Positions 11,781-23,926 of a stretch of 64,000 nucleotides of DNA are shown piece after piece. The stretch lies in the NCBI RefSeq assembly GCF_003265705.1, contig NW_020312817.1, forward strand, positions 31,955,820 through 32,019,819, given 5' to 3'. This stretch comes from Callorhinus ursinus (Eukaryota; Chordata; Mammalia; Carnivora; Otariidae). Position 1 is the first letter of the stretch; each line of letters opens with the position of its first letter. The position numbers and the translations under genes were made by a program. The notes beneath the pieces are model-generated. The model saw only the letters and a program-made list of their open reading frames with translations, was not told the DNA's origin and made no database searches.

Positions 11781-12674
11781 AAAACAATAAAATACTTAGA
11801 AATAAACATAACGAAGGAGGTGAAAGATCTGTACACTGAAAACTATAAGACTTTGATGAAAGAAATTGAGAAGACACAAATAAGTGGAAAGATGTCCTGG
11901 GTTAATGGATTGGGATGAATTAATATTATTAAAATAAATAGTCATACTATCCAAAACCACCTATAGATCCAGTGCAATCCGTATCAAAATTCCAATGGCA
12001 TTCGGCATTTGTCACAGAATTTTTTTTTTAATCCTAATATTTGTATGGAGCCACAAAAGATGTCAAATAGCCAAAGCCATCCTGGGAAAGAACAAAGCTT
12101 AGGCATCATGCTGCCTTATTTCAAATTATATTGCAAAGCTCTAGTAATCAAAACAATATAGTACAGGCATAAAAATAGACACATAAACCAAAAGAACAGA
12201 ATCAAAAGCCCAGAAAAAAACCATGTATCTATGGCCAACTAATATTTGACAAGGGAGCCAAGAATGCTCACTGGGGAAAGGACAGTCTCTTCAATAAATG
12301 GTGTTGGGAAAATTGGATAACTAATCATGAAAAAGAATGAAACTGGATCCCTTACACCACTCACAAAAATTAACTTGAAATGGATTGAAGACTTAAAGGT
12401 AAAGCCTGAAACTATAAAACTCTTAGAATATAACATAGGGGAACAGTTCCTGGACAGTGGTCTTGGCAATGATTTTTTGGATATGATACCAAAAGCACAA
12501 GCAACAAAAGTAAAAATAAACAAGTGGGACTACATCAAACTAAAAAGCTTCTGCACAGCAAAAGAAACAATCAACAAAATGAAAAGGCAACCTATGGAAT
12601 GGGAGTAAATATTTGCAAACCATCTATCTAATAAGGGGTTAAAATCCAAAATACATAAAGAACTTCTACAACTC

Positions 12675-12870
12675 GGGCGCCTGGGTGGCTCAGTTGGTTA
12701 AGCGACTGCCTTCGGCTCAGGTCATGATCCTGGAGTCCCGGGATTGAGTCCCGCATCGGGTTCCCTGCTCAGCGGGGAGTCTGCTTCTCCCTCTGACCCT
12801 CCCCCCCTCTCATGTGCTCTCTCTCTCTCATTCTCTCTCTCAAATAAATAAATAAAATCTTTAAAAAAAA
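12675..12870 (+). mobile_element. can-SINE, GACCCTC subtype, inside L1
   Basis: Sense full-length copy. Exact 17-bp TSD AAGAACTTCTACAACTC at 12658-12674 and 12871-12887. Confidence 0.96.
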
Positions 12871-13895
12871 AAGAACTTCTACAACTCAATAGCAAAAATA
12901 ATAATCAGTTTCAAAATGGGTACAGGATCTGAATAGACATTTTCCAAAGAACACATACAAATGACAAACAGGTCCATGAAAAGATGCTCAACATCACTAA
13001 TCAAGGAAATCAAATCAAAACCACAATGCGATATCACTTCACATCTGTTAGAAAGGCTATTTTCAAAAAGACAAGAGTTAAGTGCTAAGGAGAGTTTGGA
13101 GAAAAGGAGGGAACCCTTATGCACTGTTGGTAGGAACATGTATTGGTACAGCCAATATGGAAAAAGAGTTGGAGGGTCCTCAAAAAATTAGATCTAACCA
13201 TATGATCCAGCAATCCACTTCTGGGTATGTATCTGAACGAAATAAAATCACAATCTTAAGAGTCATCTGTACTTCCATGTTCACTGAAGCATTATTAACA
13301 ATATCCAAGACATGGAAATAACCTAAGTATCTGTGCACAGATGAATGGATAAAGAAAACACACACACACACAATATTATTCAGCCATGAAAAAAGAAATC
13401 CTGCCATTTGCCACAACATAGACAGACCTTGAGGGCATTATGCTAAGTGAAGTAAGTCAGCCAGTGAAAGACAGATACTATATGATTTCTCCGATACAGA
13501 TACATGGAATCTAAAGAAGCCTAACTCCTAAAAAGAGTGGCGATTGCCAGGGAGAGGTGGGGGAAATAGGGAGATGTTCATCAGAGGGTACACACTACCA
13601 GTGATAAGATGAATAAATTCTGAGGACCTAATGCACAGCATGGTGCCTATAGTGAACGACACTGTATTATATACTTGAAAGTTGCTAAAACAGGAGATCT
13701 TAAGTGTTCTCACCACACACACAAAAAAGGTAACTTTGTGAGGTGATAATGGAGCTGTTGACTAACTTTATTGTGGTAGTGATTTTACAATATATACGTA
13801 TCAAATCATCACTGCACACTCTAAACTTATACAATGTTATATTTCAATTACATCTCAATAAGGCTGGGGAGTGGGGGAGAAAAATGATGTGCTTG

Positions 13896-14527
13896 TAGAA
13901 CTCTTTTTTTCAAAACCCATTTTACATTTTTTTGATGCTGGTTGTTAACAGTCCCACATGGACACACTAACTGCCAGTTAACTAGACAGGAAGTTTCCTT
14001 AGGGAAACCGTGTCAGCAGCAATACCATCTGCTAATTTACCAATGATCATTATCCCGATTCCCTGTATTTAACAATTAGTAGTCTAAACCAAGGGTCCTC
14101 AAATGGGAATTGGGCTCTACTAAAACTAAGAAACATGCGTCTGAGCCTTTGGCAGCCATCAAGCCACTCCTATTAACAACTTCCCTCACAACCTTCACAC
14201 ATCCCCAGCCCCCCAAAAAGGCAAGGAGCCAGCAGCAGCCTCTTCTCTGCTGCAGCCTGGGGGCCTCTCTGGAGAGACACTTGTACCACCTCCTCCCATT
14301 TATATCCTCCCCCACTGTTCTCAGCCCCCACTTAGGTCTCTCCGTGACCTGAGACTTTCAGGGAAGTGCTTACTTAGGAGGTAGAGATCTCTGTTAGTGG
14401 GTGACAAGCCCAGGAGGGTATCTGAATCTTGGTGGCATGTCATGTTATGGTGGTGTCGTATAATCCTTCATGGCTTCACAAAGTGCCCTGTAGTCAGTAT
14501 AGTTCCAGCCTGGCTGGAAAAAAATCA
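13896..14527. other. Intergenic, nothing recognised
   Basis: Contains paired frames on both strands at 14076-14352 with no family match. Confidence 0.6.
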
Positions 14528-14950
14528 GTAATAAAAATAGCATCTAACGTATGGAGAATGTACCACATGCCAAGCACTCTGTTAAACACTTTACATTTAT
14601 TAACTCACATAATCTTTACAGCAATCCTGGCAAATAAAGATTCTTACTATCCCATTTTACCAATGAGAAAAGTGAGGCGAGGAGATTAAAGAACCCTAAA
14701 GTTGGGGCGCCCGGGTGGCTCAGTCGTTAGGCGTCTGCCTTCGGCTCAGGTCATGATCCCAGGGTCCTGGGATCGAGCCCCGCATCGGGCTCCCTGCTCA
14801 GCGGGGAGCCTGCTTCTCCCTCTCCCACTCCCCCTGCTTGTGTTCCCTCTCTCGCTGTGTCTCTCTGTCAAATAAATAAATAAAATCTTAAAAAAAAAAA
14901 GAACCCTAAAGTTACACAGCTAGTAAATAATTGTTAGAATCAGGTTTTCT
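14528..14950 (-). mobile_element. MIR, split by a SINE
   Basis: Antisense MIR: catgccaagcactctgttaa, taactcacataatctttaca, attttaccaatgagaaaagt, then cacagctagtaaataattgt after the SINE at 14704-14900. Confidence 0.8.
14704..14900 (+). mobile_element. can-SINE, young type, inside MIR
   Basis: Sense full-length, near-consensus copy. TSD AAAGAACCCTAAAGTT ending at 14703 and 14913. Confidence 0.96.
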
Positions 14951-15752
14951 TATGTTGTAAGCAATAGAAACCTTCTTGAGCTAAATTCAGCTCCATCCTC
15001 CTACACAAAAAGGAGATGTAAGAACAGAAGGGTATTACCAGGAACCCAAGGGTCAGGAACATCAGGCATCAAGATGGACTTGAATCAGGAATTAGAAATC
15101 TGTTAGGAATAGTGTGACTGCCCAGAGTTCATGGGAGGGTATATTTGTGGCTAGGAGTTCATCTCTCTTTCTCTTCCTTTCGATCCTCCTTCCTCAAGGT
15201 CTCTCGCCTCATTCTCTGCCTGTGTTCCTCTGTTTCATTCTTTTCTATGCTCCAGGCATAGGCTCTGCTGCTCCATATGTGCACAGCCAAATATAGTTGC
15301 CCCCCCACCCCGCCCATAGCTTGCAAGTTTACTTGTTCTAAATCCAAGTGGGAATGACTCTAAATATTAGGAGAGGGAATTTGGTTAATCTTGTTTCCTC
15401 CTCTGATCCAATTAAATATGTCCAGTCAGGCCATCACACAATAGAAACATGATTGTAGGGTGTACTCCTGGGGGCGGGTTCTCAGAGAAGGAGGCTTGTG
15501 GTCTGGGAAGACTTCCCAAAATGTGTATTCTCCAGTGCTTGAGATCGAATTAGAACTCAGGTCTTTCTGACCCTAGAGGCAGAGTTCTTAACTACCATGT
15601 TATTCCGAAAGAAAGAAAGTGAATACCTACGGGATTTCTATATTGCTAAAATCATAGCAAACAATGTTTTATAATGCTTGATTTATTAAACTAGATAAAG
15701 ATTCATTACAATATTCCATACGCTTTTGTGTATCTAAAACATTTCATCATTT
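14951..15752. other. Intergenic, nothing recognised
   Basis: No gene or clear repeat before the RPL32 retrocopy. 16085-16700 after it is also plain. Confidence 0.6.
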
Positions 15753-15766
15753 AAAAAGCCAAAGCA

Positions 15767-16070
15767 TCAGGAGCAACAAGAAAACAAAGCACTTGCTGCC
15801 CAGGGGCTTCCAGAAGTTCCTTGTCCACAAGGTCAAGGAGCTTGAAGTGCTGTTGATGTGAACACACCTCACTGTGCAGAGATTGCTCACAGTGTCTCCT
15901 TCCAGAACTGGAAAGCCATTGTGGAAAGAGCAGCCCAGCTGGCCATCAGAGTCCCCAATCCCAACGCCAGGCTGTGCAGCAAAGAAAAGGAATGGACAGA
16001 CGGCTTATGTGCACATCATATTTGTGTTAATAAAACCATAAAATTACAAAAAAGAAAAGCAAAAACCAAA
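15767..16070 (+). pseudogene. RPL32P: RPL32 processed pseudogene, 5' truncated
   Basis: Retrocopy of ribosomal protein L32 (60S subunit), covering about residues 62-135 and some 3'UTR. It reads [28 protein letters not shown], then a one-base deletion at the following Cys codon creates TGA and shifts the frame. The rest continues as [32 protein letters not shown]. The normal stop codon is changed to TGG. There are no introns, an A-rich tail follows (about 16040-16070), and a 14-bp direct repeat AAAAAGCCAAAGCA flanks it (15753-15766 and 16071-16084). This is the mark of L1-mediated retroposition. It is non-functional as a ribosomal protein. Confidence 0.92.
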
Positions 16071-16719
16071 AAAAAGCCAAAGCACCATAAAACATTGAGA
16101 TTTTAGAAAAACACACGTTTAAAAAACACCAGTTTTTTAAATGCATGGTTGAGCTGGCTGGAATATAAAGGAAATCCATGGGGGCCAGAGAAGTTAAGTG
16201 GTGAGCGTTTGACCTGAGGCATCTGCTGATCCCTGGTGACCTAATACTTGAGCTTTAATAAACCTCTTGGGTATGAGAGCTGCAGGAGAAAAGCTGGAGT
16301 CTTTCACAAGATGGAAGATCAGAACAGAAACCCTCGATGCTAGAATGCTCTAAGGTAATCCGCTAAATGTATGATATAAGAAATTCTCATCTGTTTTGGC
16401 ACTGAGATCTCCCAACCACAAACCACGTACTATCACATAAATCCTGGGCATTCATGCTGCCTATACGGCCAGCAACTCCCTAATCTGAAAACTTAGCTAA
16501 AGTGGTCCTAGACCACCAGTGCTCCCAAGCATTTAGGAGGTACCGCCCCCCCGCAAAAAAATCTCTTTGCTGGGACACACTTTAAACCCAGGCTTCAGAG
16601 AATTCCCACGAAGTTCCAAGGAACATGACCTCACCCCCATAAGTGAAAGTCGCCAGAAACAACAAACAGCAAAATCTGCCTACCACAAATACAAATGGAA
16701 AGACATTTTTTTCATAAAT

Positions 16720-17050
16720 AAGACATCATAAAGACGTCAGTTCTCTCAAGGTGACTTACAGATTCAGTGCAATTTTGAATCATAACCCCCTCAGGTTTTT
16801 TCCATTGAACGTTACAAGTTTCTTTTGGCATTTAGATGAAAGAGCAGGGTGCCAAGTGTAGCCAAGACACTCCTGACAAACAGATGTGGAGGTTTGTCCT
16901 AATGAATATTAAGACCTTTTATAAAAACTTTGTGGTATTAACTCGGAGACAAATAGACCAACAGAACAGACTAGATAACCCAGAAATAGGTTTATATGTG
17001 ATATATAATAGAACCGGCACTGTGACAGGTTACAGAAGCATGCACACAGT
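16720..17050 (+). mobile_element. Old L1 ORF2 fragment
   Basis: Diverged L1 ORF2 sequence: agattcagtgcaatttt, then gtggtattaactcggagaca and caacagaacaga..cccagaaat, in the order known from L1. Heavily mutated. Sequence to about 17340 may be more of the same element. Confidence 0.6.
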
Positions 17051-17369
17051 ATGAGTGCTTGTATACGAAAGTTGAAAATGGACAAAATCAAGCAATATAT
17101 TATTTAGGGATACATAAGTCCCTGGTAAAATTATTTTTAAAAGCAAGAAATGAAATGCAAACTTTCACACCCACAGGGCTTGGGGAGAATGGGACTGGAG
17201 AATTGCTTGCAGCCGTCAAAAGTATTGTTAATGCTCTCCTTAAACTGAGTGGGGAGTACAGACATGTTCAATTTATTCTTAATCTTTAAACTGTACAAAT
17301 ACATTATATATGCTCTTTTGTTTTAATATCTTCATATTTTTAATTTAAAAGGTGACGAGTTTATTTTAA

Positions 17370-17826
17370 AAATCACTAAATTAAAAAAAACAAGTTGAAA
17401 ATGCATAAATAATACAGAATTAAAGTATCAATATTGTATAGAACTCATAAATCGATCAGATAAATACTAAGACCATGTTAGAAAATGAAAGAGAAGTCAA
17501 GAGTAGACAAATTCAAACAAGAGGAAATATAAACAGTAGATAAACATACAGAGTAAAAAAAAGTTTCATCAACCTAGTAGTAAAAAGAAATTAAAATTTC
17601 ATATTTAAATACTATGTCCCAAATTTTAAAAAAGAAAAAATATATTCATTTGTGGCACTGTACTGCTGATACGCAAGTAAATTAATACAAATTTGTGAAA
17701 AGCAAATTATCAATACCTATCACGAGTCCTATAGTGTTGATATCCTTTGGTTAAATAATACCATTTCCAGGAATCTGTTGTATAGAAATTATTCTTATAC
17801 ATCAACACATATTTTTTGTTAAAAAG
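17370..17826 (+). mobile_element. Old L1/HAL1-type fragment, part 1
   Basis: A-rich diverged LINE sequence ending cttatacatcaacacat. It appears to continue at 18450 after the MIR and SINE block. Family name uncertain. Confidence 0.45.
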
Positions 17827-18010
17827 AGGATAATATTTACTGAATGCTTATGCCATGTGCAAACTATGGTGCTAAACCATATGAAAGAGGGGTGTCACAG
17901 TCCCAATCTCACAAATAAGGAGACTTGAGCTAGGTTACTGCCCAAACTATTCAGCCGGCAGGTAGTATGGCCCAGTCTAAACCCAGGCACTGTGATTCTA
18001 GAACCCATAT

Positions 18011-18415
18011 CTTTTTTAAGTTTTTTTTTTTTAAGATTTTATTTATTTAGGGACACCTGGTGGCTCAGTCGGTTAAGCGTCTGCCTTCGGCTCAGGTCAT
18101 GATCCTGAGGTCCTGGGGTGGAGCCCCGCGTCAGGCTCCCTGCTCAGCGGGGAGCCTGCTTCTTTCTCCCTCTGCCGTTCCCCCTGCTTGTGCTCTTTCT
18201 CTCAAATAAATAAATAAAATCTTAAAAAAAAAAGATTTTATTTATTTGATAAAGACAGAGAGAGCACAGATAGGCAGAGCGGCAGGCAGAGGGAGAGGGA
18301 GAAGCAGGCTCTCCGCTGGAGCAGGGAGCCTGACGCGGGGCTCAATCACAGGACCTTTGGGATCATGACCTGAGCCGAAGGTGGCCACTTAACTGACTGA
18401 GCCACCCAGGCTCCC
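18011..18415 (-). mobile_element. can-SINE interrupted by another SINE
   Basis: Outer reverse copy in two parts (18011-18048 and 18232-18415). TSD CTAGAA[C/T]CCATAT at 17998-18010 and 18416-18428. It landed in a MIR. Confidence 0.93.
18049..18231 (+). mobile_element. can-SINE nested in the A-tail of another
   Basis: Inner sense copy. Duplicated target AAGATTTTATTTATTT (18033-18048 and 18232-18247) is the tail of the outer SINE. Confidence 0.94.
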
Positions 18416-18449
18416 CTAGAATCCATATTTTTAAGTGCCACACTATACT

Positions 18450-18660
18450 GGAGCGTTGAAGCATTATTTCTAATTGTCAAAAACAAAACAGAACACTTCT
18501 TCACAATTCAATAAACAGTGTGAGACAATTCATGGAGAAGAAATGAAAGGAAAAAGAAAAAAGAAACCTAGCAACAACCTTAATGTCCAACAATAGGCAA
18601 ATAGCACAATAAAGCATGGTACTATGTTTACGTGCAAGAAGAGAAGGGAGATCACTCTCG
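18450..18660 (+). mobile_element. Old L1/HAL1-type fragment, part 2
   Basis: Contains gaagcattatttctaattgt, then caaccttaatgtccaacaat, the standard order of an old L1 3' region. Probably the continuation of 17370-17826. Confidence 0.5.
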
Positions 18661-18859
18661 TTTCAGAGAAATGTTAGTACATGGGAGAATAGGCATCTTA
18701 GAATTGAAGAAATGTGGCATCGTGTTTCACTGCAAATGTATTACTGTTAAAATTAAACTAAAAATGAAAGTCCTACTTATGGTAAATCAACTGCATCATC
18801 TTAGTAAGCAAAAGGAGAGCAATTCTGCATTTCTATTTTAATTTAGTGTGAGTAGATAA

Positions 18860-19400
18860 TACATTCATATTGTCCAAATATCAAACAAGTCTAAAAATAT
18901 ACACAGTAGAAAGTCTCAGTCCCACTCTGTCCCAAATGCAGTTGGTTCCCAACCGTAACCCCAACACAGCTCATCAATACTAGTAGTGTCTTGTTTAGCC
19001 TTCCAGGGGATTGTTCCTGGTCAAAGAGGACAACTTTTGTTCTCTTCTTTTTTTACACGCATAATAAAATACTAGATGCATTTTCCAGCAACTTTTTTTC
19101 ATTTAGTCTATCTTGAAGATCTTTCTGAGTCAATACAAAAAGCACTTACTCATTCTTTTTAATAGCTGTATAGTATTCCAAAGTAGCTGTACCATAAATT
19201 ATTTAACAACACCTATATTAATTGACATTTGTATTGCTTCCAATTTTTGGCTATTATAAAAAAATGCTGCAATGAATACTATTTCTTAGATACTATTTCT
19301 AGAAATCATTGTTGAAAGTGGGTCCATATGTATATCCATTTATACTTTTGATGGATCCTACCAATTCCTAATGCACTAAAACTTTATACCATTAGGTCTT
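18860..19400 (-). mobile_element. Old L1 fragment
   Basis: Antisense L1: tagctgtatagtattccaaa, ccataaattatttaacaaca, ggctattataaaaaaatgct, matching the complement of an old L1 3' end. No intact reading frame. Confidence 0.6.
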
Positions 19401-19477
19401 CCTACCCAAGAACACGTTCTGCTTTTCCATTTGTCCCAGCCTTCTTTTGTGGAGGACAACACATTTTGGACCCACTA

Positions 19478-19672
19478 GGGTTTTTTTTAAGATTTTATTT
19501 ATTTATTTGAGAGAGAGCAAGAAAGGGAGAGAGAACACAGAGGGAGTGGGAGAGGGAGAAGCAGACTCCCCGCTGAGCAGAGAGCCCAATGAGGGACTCG
19601 ATCCCAGGACCCTGGGATCATGACCTGAGCCGAAGGCAGACACTCAACCGACTGAGCCACCCAGGCGCCCCA
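19478..19672 (-). mobile_element. can-SINE
   Basis: Reverse full-length copy. Short TSD about G[G/A]ACCCACTA at 19468 and 19672. Confidence 0.93.
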
Positions 19673-19674
19673 GA

Positions 19675-19925
19675 ACCCACTACTTTTCAAAAAGCAATGC
19701 ATAGATATAAAACTGTATATATCAATGATCTCAGTTATGCAAAAAAAAGGGGGGGAGGGGTAAAAGGAAATAGTTCATTATATTAACATTAATCTATCAG
19801 GGCAGGTGGGATTATGAGTTACATGCGTTTCCTCTAGTTTTTTTTTTTTATCCTTTTCTGCATTTTTCAATTTCTTGCTTTATTTTGTTTTGCTACAATG
19901 AGCATGATTAGTTTTTAAATAAGGG
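19675..19925 (+). mobile_element. Old L1 3' end
   Basis: gtgggattatgagttacatg followed by T-rich sequence and ctacaatgagcatgattag, the pattern of an L1M-type 3'UTR. Diverged. Confidence 0.45.
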
Positions 19926-20231
19926 CTTTTTAATTAAATGTCATCTGGCCCAGTCTTTTGCCTTCAGTCTGCCAAGAAGAGACAACTAAAGCAAAAAGTT
20001 TAAATGACAGGCCTGGGGTCACATTAAACTATTCATCTTGGTTGGAGGACAGTTCAAGGTTCCTGCCTCCCAGCATGGGGCTTTTTTAGTTCCCCACTTC
20101 TCATACTTCTCTGCATTATTTGGCAACAGTGGAAGTTTTGGTTACTTTGTGGAATTTGGGAAAGTGGGGATCCATAAATTTCATTCTGTTTTGATGTGGT
20201 GTTTTCAAGCTTGATTTAGTGCTGATTTGCT

Positions 20232-20416
20232 TTTTTAAAGGATTTTATTTACTTATTTATTTATTTGTCAGGGAGAACACAAGCAGGGGGAGTAGGAGAG
20301 GGAGAAGCAGGCTCCCCGCTGAGCAAGGAGCCTGATGTGGGTCTCGATCCAGGACCCTGGGATCATGACCTGAGCTAAAGGCAGATGCTTAACAGACTGA
20401 GCCACTCAGGTGTCCC
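20232..20416 (-). mobile_element. can-SINE
   Basis: Reverse copy lacking part of the GAGAGA region after tttgtcagggagaacacaag; ends gagccactcaggtgtccct. Confidence 0.92.
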
Positions 20417-20449
20417 TAATGCTGAGTTTTGATACAGCTCTAGGCTGTG

Positions 20450-20661
20450 TTTGTTTTAAGATTTATTTATTTATTTTTGAGAGAGAGAAAGAACGAGAGA
20501 GCGGGGGGTGGGGGGACAGAGGAAGAGGGAGGGAAAGAATCTCAAGCAGACTCCCTGCTGAGCACAGACTCACACAGGGCTCTATCTCACAACCCTGAGA
20601 CCATGACCTGAGCCTAAATCAAGAGTTGGCCGCTTAACAGACTGAGCCACCCAGGTGCCCC
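20450..20661 (-). mobile_element. can-SINE, older type
   Basis: Reverse copy with cctaaatcaagagttggccg, ending ccacccaggtgcccc. Lies 33 bp after the previous SINE, same orientation. Confidence 0.9.
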
Positions 20662-21062
20662 TAATCTGCGTTTTGAAAATGAGGTCACCATACCCCTGTG
20701 ACAAATGTCTCCTGAGAACCCCAGGTATCCTCACCACTTTCCTGAAGACAAAGCTAAATGCAGTTCAATTTGGCCAACTCTCGCTCAAGCACCATGTCTT
20801 TGCTTCCCAAATGTCCACCTGGCTCTTCACAAGTAAGGTCTACCTGCACTATAAAAAAAAAAATCTGGCCCAATTTTATGACCAATAACCCCGAGGCAAT
20901 AAACACAATGGAAATTGTACGTTCCAGGAAAGACATCATTTGATAGAAAAGGTGATGCATTGTAGAGGATAGGAAGCAGGTGGAACCAGGCATATGTGGA
21001 TTTTCTAGAAGCCTGAAAAGAAAGCACAAGTCTGCAGTTATACATAGAAAAATTTTTTTCCT

Positions 21063-21265
21063 GGGCGCCTGGGTGGCTCAGTCGTTAAGCGTCTGCCTTC
21101 GGCTCAGGTCATGGTCTCAGGGTCCTGGGATCGAGTCCCGCATCGGGCTCCTTGCTCTGCGGGAAGCCTGCTTCTCCCTCTCCCACTCCCCCTGCTTGTG
21201 TTCCTGCTCTCGCTGTCTCTCTCTCTGTCAAATAAATAAATAAAATCTTTAAAAAAAAAAAAGAA
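21063..21265 (+). mobile_element. can-SINE, young type
   Basis: Sense full-length copy. Exact 17-bp TSD AGAAAAATTTTTTTCCT at 21046-21062 and 21266-21282. Confidence 0.96.
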
Positions 21266-21282
21266 AGAAAAATTTTTTTCCT

Positions 21283-21397
21283 TTTTATTTTTATTTTATT
21301 TTATTTTTTGCTCTACACCCAACGTGGGGCTGGAACTCACCACCCCAAGATCAAGAGTCATATGTATGCTCCATCGACTGAGTCAGCCAGGTGCCCC
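21283..21397 (-). mobile_element. Short-form can-SINE
   Basis: T-rich start (21283-21305) then cacccaacgtggggctggaa and gactgagtcagccaggtgcc. Reverse. Confidence 0.88.
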
Positions 21398-22356
21398 TAT
21401 TTTTTTTTTCATTTTCTTTTTTCTTTTAAGCAAGCACTGCACCCAACATGGAAGGAAAAAAAATATTTTATTCGAAAACTCAGATTAGCCAATAACTTTT
21501 CAAAGTAATAGGATTTAGCATTATTTGTCGGGGGGAAAAAAGCAAGATAAATCCATGAAAAATTGGCCCCAAGAGTTAGGTACTTTGAGATGAAACTGTA
21601 AGGTGTCCAGATGAAGCAAATTCTCTTTTTGTTCTTACAGCATCTTATATCAAGGGATAAGTTCATGAAAGACCAACCAAGAAGCAGCTATGTCCTTGCT
21701 CTGACTTTGACCTTTCTCAGAGAAGAATGTGGTTTTGCTAAAATAAGAAAAGAATCTATTAAGGTCATGCTGTACTTGATTGTTATCTTACAAAATTTGG
21801 CAGAAATTCTGCCCTAAACCTATCAGCTGTGCTGACGATCCCATAGAATTTGTTTAAACTGGTGCCACTTTTGCTAGTGCAGAATCTTGTCTTAGGAAAC
21901 TTGACAGTCTTGGGAAACCACAGTTTAGAGATGTATAATTTGATTTTCTATGGGACAATTTAAAAAAGAATTTCTGAAGGGAAAAATTCTAATATAGAGA
22001 CTCATTGAAGGAAAAATTTACTGAAAATTTCCTTTAGGGGATATTTGCTCTGTGGTATAAAAGACTTTCCCCTCTTTGGTCAATTCTTATAATAATTTTT
22101 TTTATTGAACAAAGCCCTTTGAACTTCATATTTGAGGAAGGAAAGTAGGAAGGAAAGGAAGGAAGACAGGCCTTAAAATTCTGGGGGAAATAAAGGGGTA
22201 CTCAGTTACCTTAGGGGCTCATCCTGGACAAAATTACAAGCAAGTTTCCTCCCCGGCTAGCATACCTCCCAGTACCCCTTCCCACTTAGCTGTTTGTCGT
22301 ATTGCTTCAAACTCTTGTTTCCTGGCCAGATATCATCTTATAAACAAATCCTCATT
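21398..22356. other. Intergenic, nothing recognised
   Basis: No exon or repeat recognised. 22589-23640 is similar. Confidence 0.55.
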
Positions 22357-22375
22357 AAGATGGTTTACCTTTCCA

Positions 22376-22569
22376 GGGGCACCTGGGTGGCTCATTCGGT
22401 TAGGCATCTGCCTTGGGCTCAGATCATGATCCCGGGATCCTGGGATAGAGTCCCATGCCAGGCTCTCTGCTCAGCGGGGAGCCTGCTTCTCCCTCTCCCT
22501 CTGTCTGCCACTCCCCCTGCTTGTGCTCTCTCTCTCTCTCTGTCAAATAAATAAAATCTTTACCAAAAA
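22376..22569 (+). mobile_element. can-SINE
   Basis: Sense copy. TSD AAGATG[G/A]TTTAC[C/T]TTTCCA at 22357-22375 and 22570-22588. Confidence 0.95.
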
Positions 22570-23687
22570 AAGATGATTTACTTTTCCAAGGAATACTCAC
22601 ATTTCAAAAAGATTTCTAAAGACCAAAAGCCACCTAACTGACACTGGTGCTTTAGAACTTAGAAGAGGCTGGTGGGGAACATAGAAGGGGCCCGATCGGT
22701 ACTCCTGATTATAGTACACAGGTTGGTCACACATGCCACTTGCTGAAGGTTAGTGCCAGTCCACCAAATGCCAGAAAAACAGAATCTTGATTCTTTCTAG
22801 GTTCAAAGTAAGAAGGAAAAGATTTAAACTGATAGCTGGTACATTTTATTTTTTGAATATTTTTGAAGCAAAAAAATCAAGCTATGGCTCCAAATCATAT
22901 TTTGTCCATTTCATTTAATGCATTCAAAATATATTTAACTATTAGACAAAGGAGATTCACAAAATATTCATAGAAAAATAATAAATGAAGATATCTACCA
23001 CACTTAATGTGTACCTCAGTATGAGAAATAATTAATCCTTCCAATTATAAATTTTCTTTTTCTGTTACTTGTCAGCTCACTGAATTCTCCTGGATCAAGA
23101 ACAATGAGAACTCCTACCCACGACAGCAGATTGTTTGTTAGATTTTCATTCTCCTAACTTAAAAAGATGTTGGGCATTTTAGATTCATAAATTATACAGG
23201 ATAAAAACGTGTAAATGAAGAACATTGAGACAAATGAAAATAAAGTCATGATGTAGTTAATACCCAAAAGACATGCCATGAGGATCCTTCCTATTCATAC
23301 AGGTGGACTGTATTTTTGGTTTTGAGCTTCCTTCCAGCAGCCAAGCAAGAGAAAAATCTACATCAGTTATTAAATCAGAAGCCAAGTTGGAGTTCTATTC
23401 GTGGAGCCGAAGTAAACAGGGCCCAGATGTTGTTAGATCCAGCATCATGCATTTATTTGAGCTCCTCCATGAATCTGGTACCAAGGACCAAGATGCAGAA
23501 TTGTAGTAGGGAAAAGACAAGCTACATTTAGGAAAAGAGCAAACTCCTCACCAAATCTGGTGGCTCCAGGGGATTCACAGATCAACTGCAGGCAGGGCCA
23601 GCCTCTGGGGGTTATAGTTGCCACCTGGCTCATCCCCATCCAGCAGAAACAAAACAAAACAAAACAAAAAAAACAAATGGCCTAGGG

Positions 23688-23886
23688 TCCCCTGGGTGGC
23701 TCAGTTGGTGGAGCATCTGACTCTTGATTTCAGCTCAGGTCATGATCTCAGGGTTGTGAGATGGAGCCCCATGTTGGACTCCACGCTGGGTGTGGAGCCT
23801 GCTTAAGATTCTCTCTCTCTCTCTGCCCCACCCCACCCAACCCCCCACCCTTGCTCATGCATGCATGCTCTCGCTCTCCCTAAAAG
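23688..23886 (+). mobile_element. can-SINE, older type
   Basis: Sense copy (ctgggtggctcagttggtgg) with CCCACCC-rich end and short tail. It lies between a (CAAAA)n run (23647-23672) and the GAAG tract. Confidence 0.9.
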
Positions 23887-23926
23887 TCCTAGAGCAACCA
23901 CCAAGAATTCCATACCAAAAAAGAAA

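Larger units (their letters stand above)
11478..13880 (+). mobile_element. L1 LINE, 5' truncated, with two SINE insertions
   Basis: Carries the 3' half of an L1: ORF2 C-terminal region (recognisable around 11505-13440, for example the segment translated at 12327-12608), then a 3'UTR ending near 13865. ORF2 is broken by stops and frameshifts. The flanks share AAAA-GTGATGTGCT / AAAAATGATGTGCT (about 11463-11477 and 13881-13895), a likely TSD. SINEs at 11584-11780 and 12675-12870 landed inside it later. A short (CA)n run is at 13358-13372. Confidence 0.85.
17828..18453 (-). mobile_element. MIR, split by nested SINEs
   Basis: Antisense MIR: tttactgaatgcttatgcca, aaggagacttgagctaggtt, aacccaggcactgtgattct. 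Its end (taagtgccacactatactgg) follows the SINE block 18011-18415. Confidence 0.8.

Noticed and set aside
12239..13419. Frames of 76-94 codons on both strands
   Set aside because: They are pieces of a broken L1 ORF2 or its antisense.
14076..14352. Overlapping 79-80 codon frames on both strands
   Set aside because: Chance frames in a moderately GC-rich stretch with no recognisable domain.
14704..14780. tRNA-like heads of SINEs as tRNA genes
   Set aside because: They contain A/B-box-like sequence but not a foldable tRNA, and lie inside TSD-flanked SINEs.
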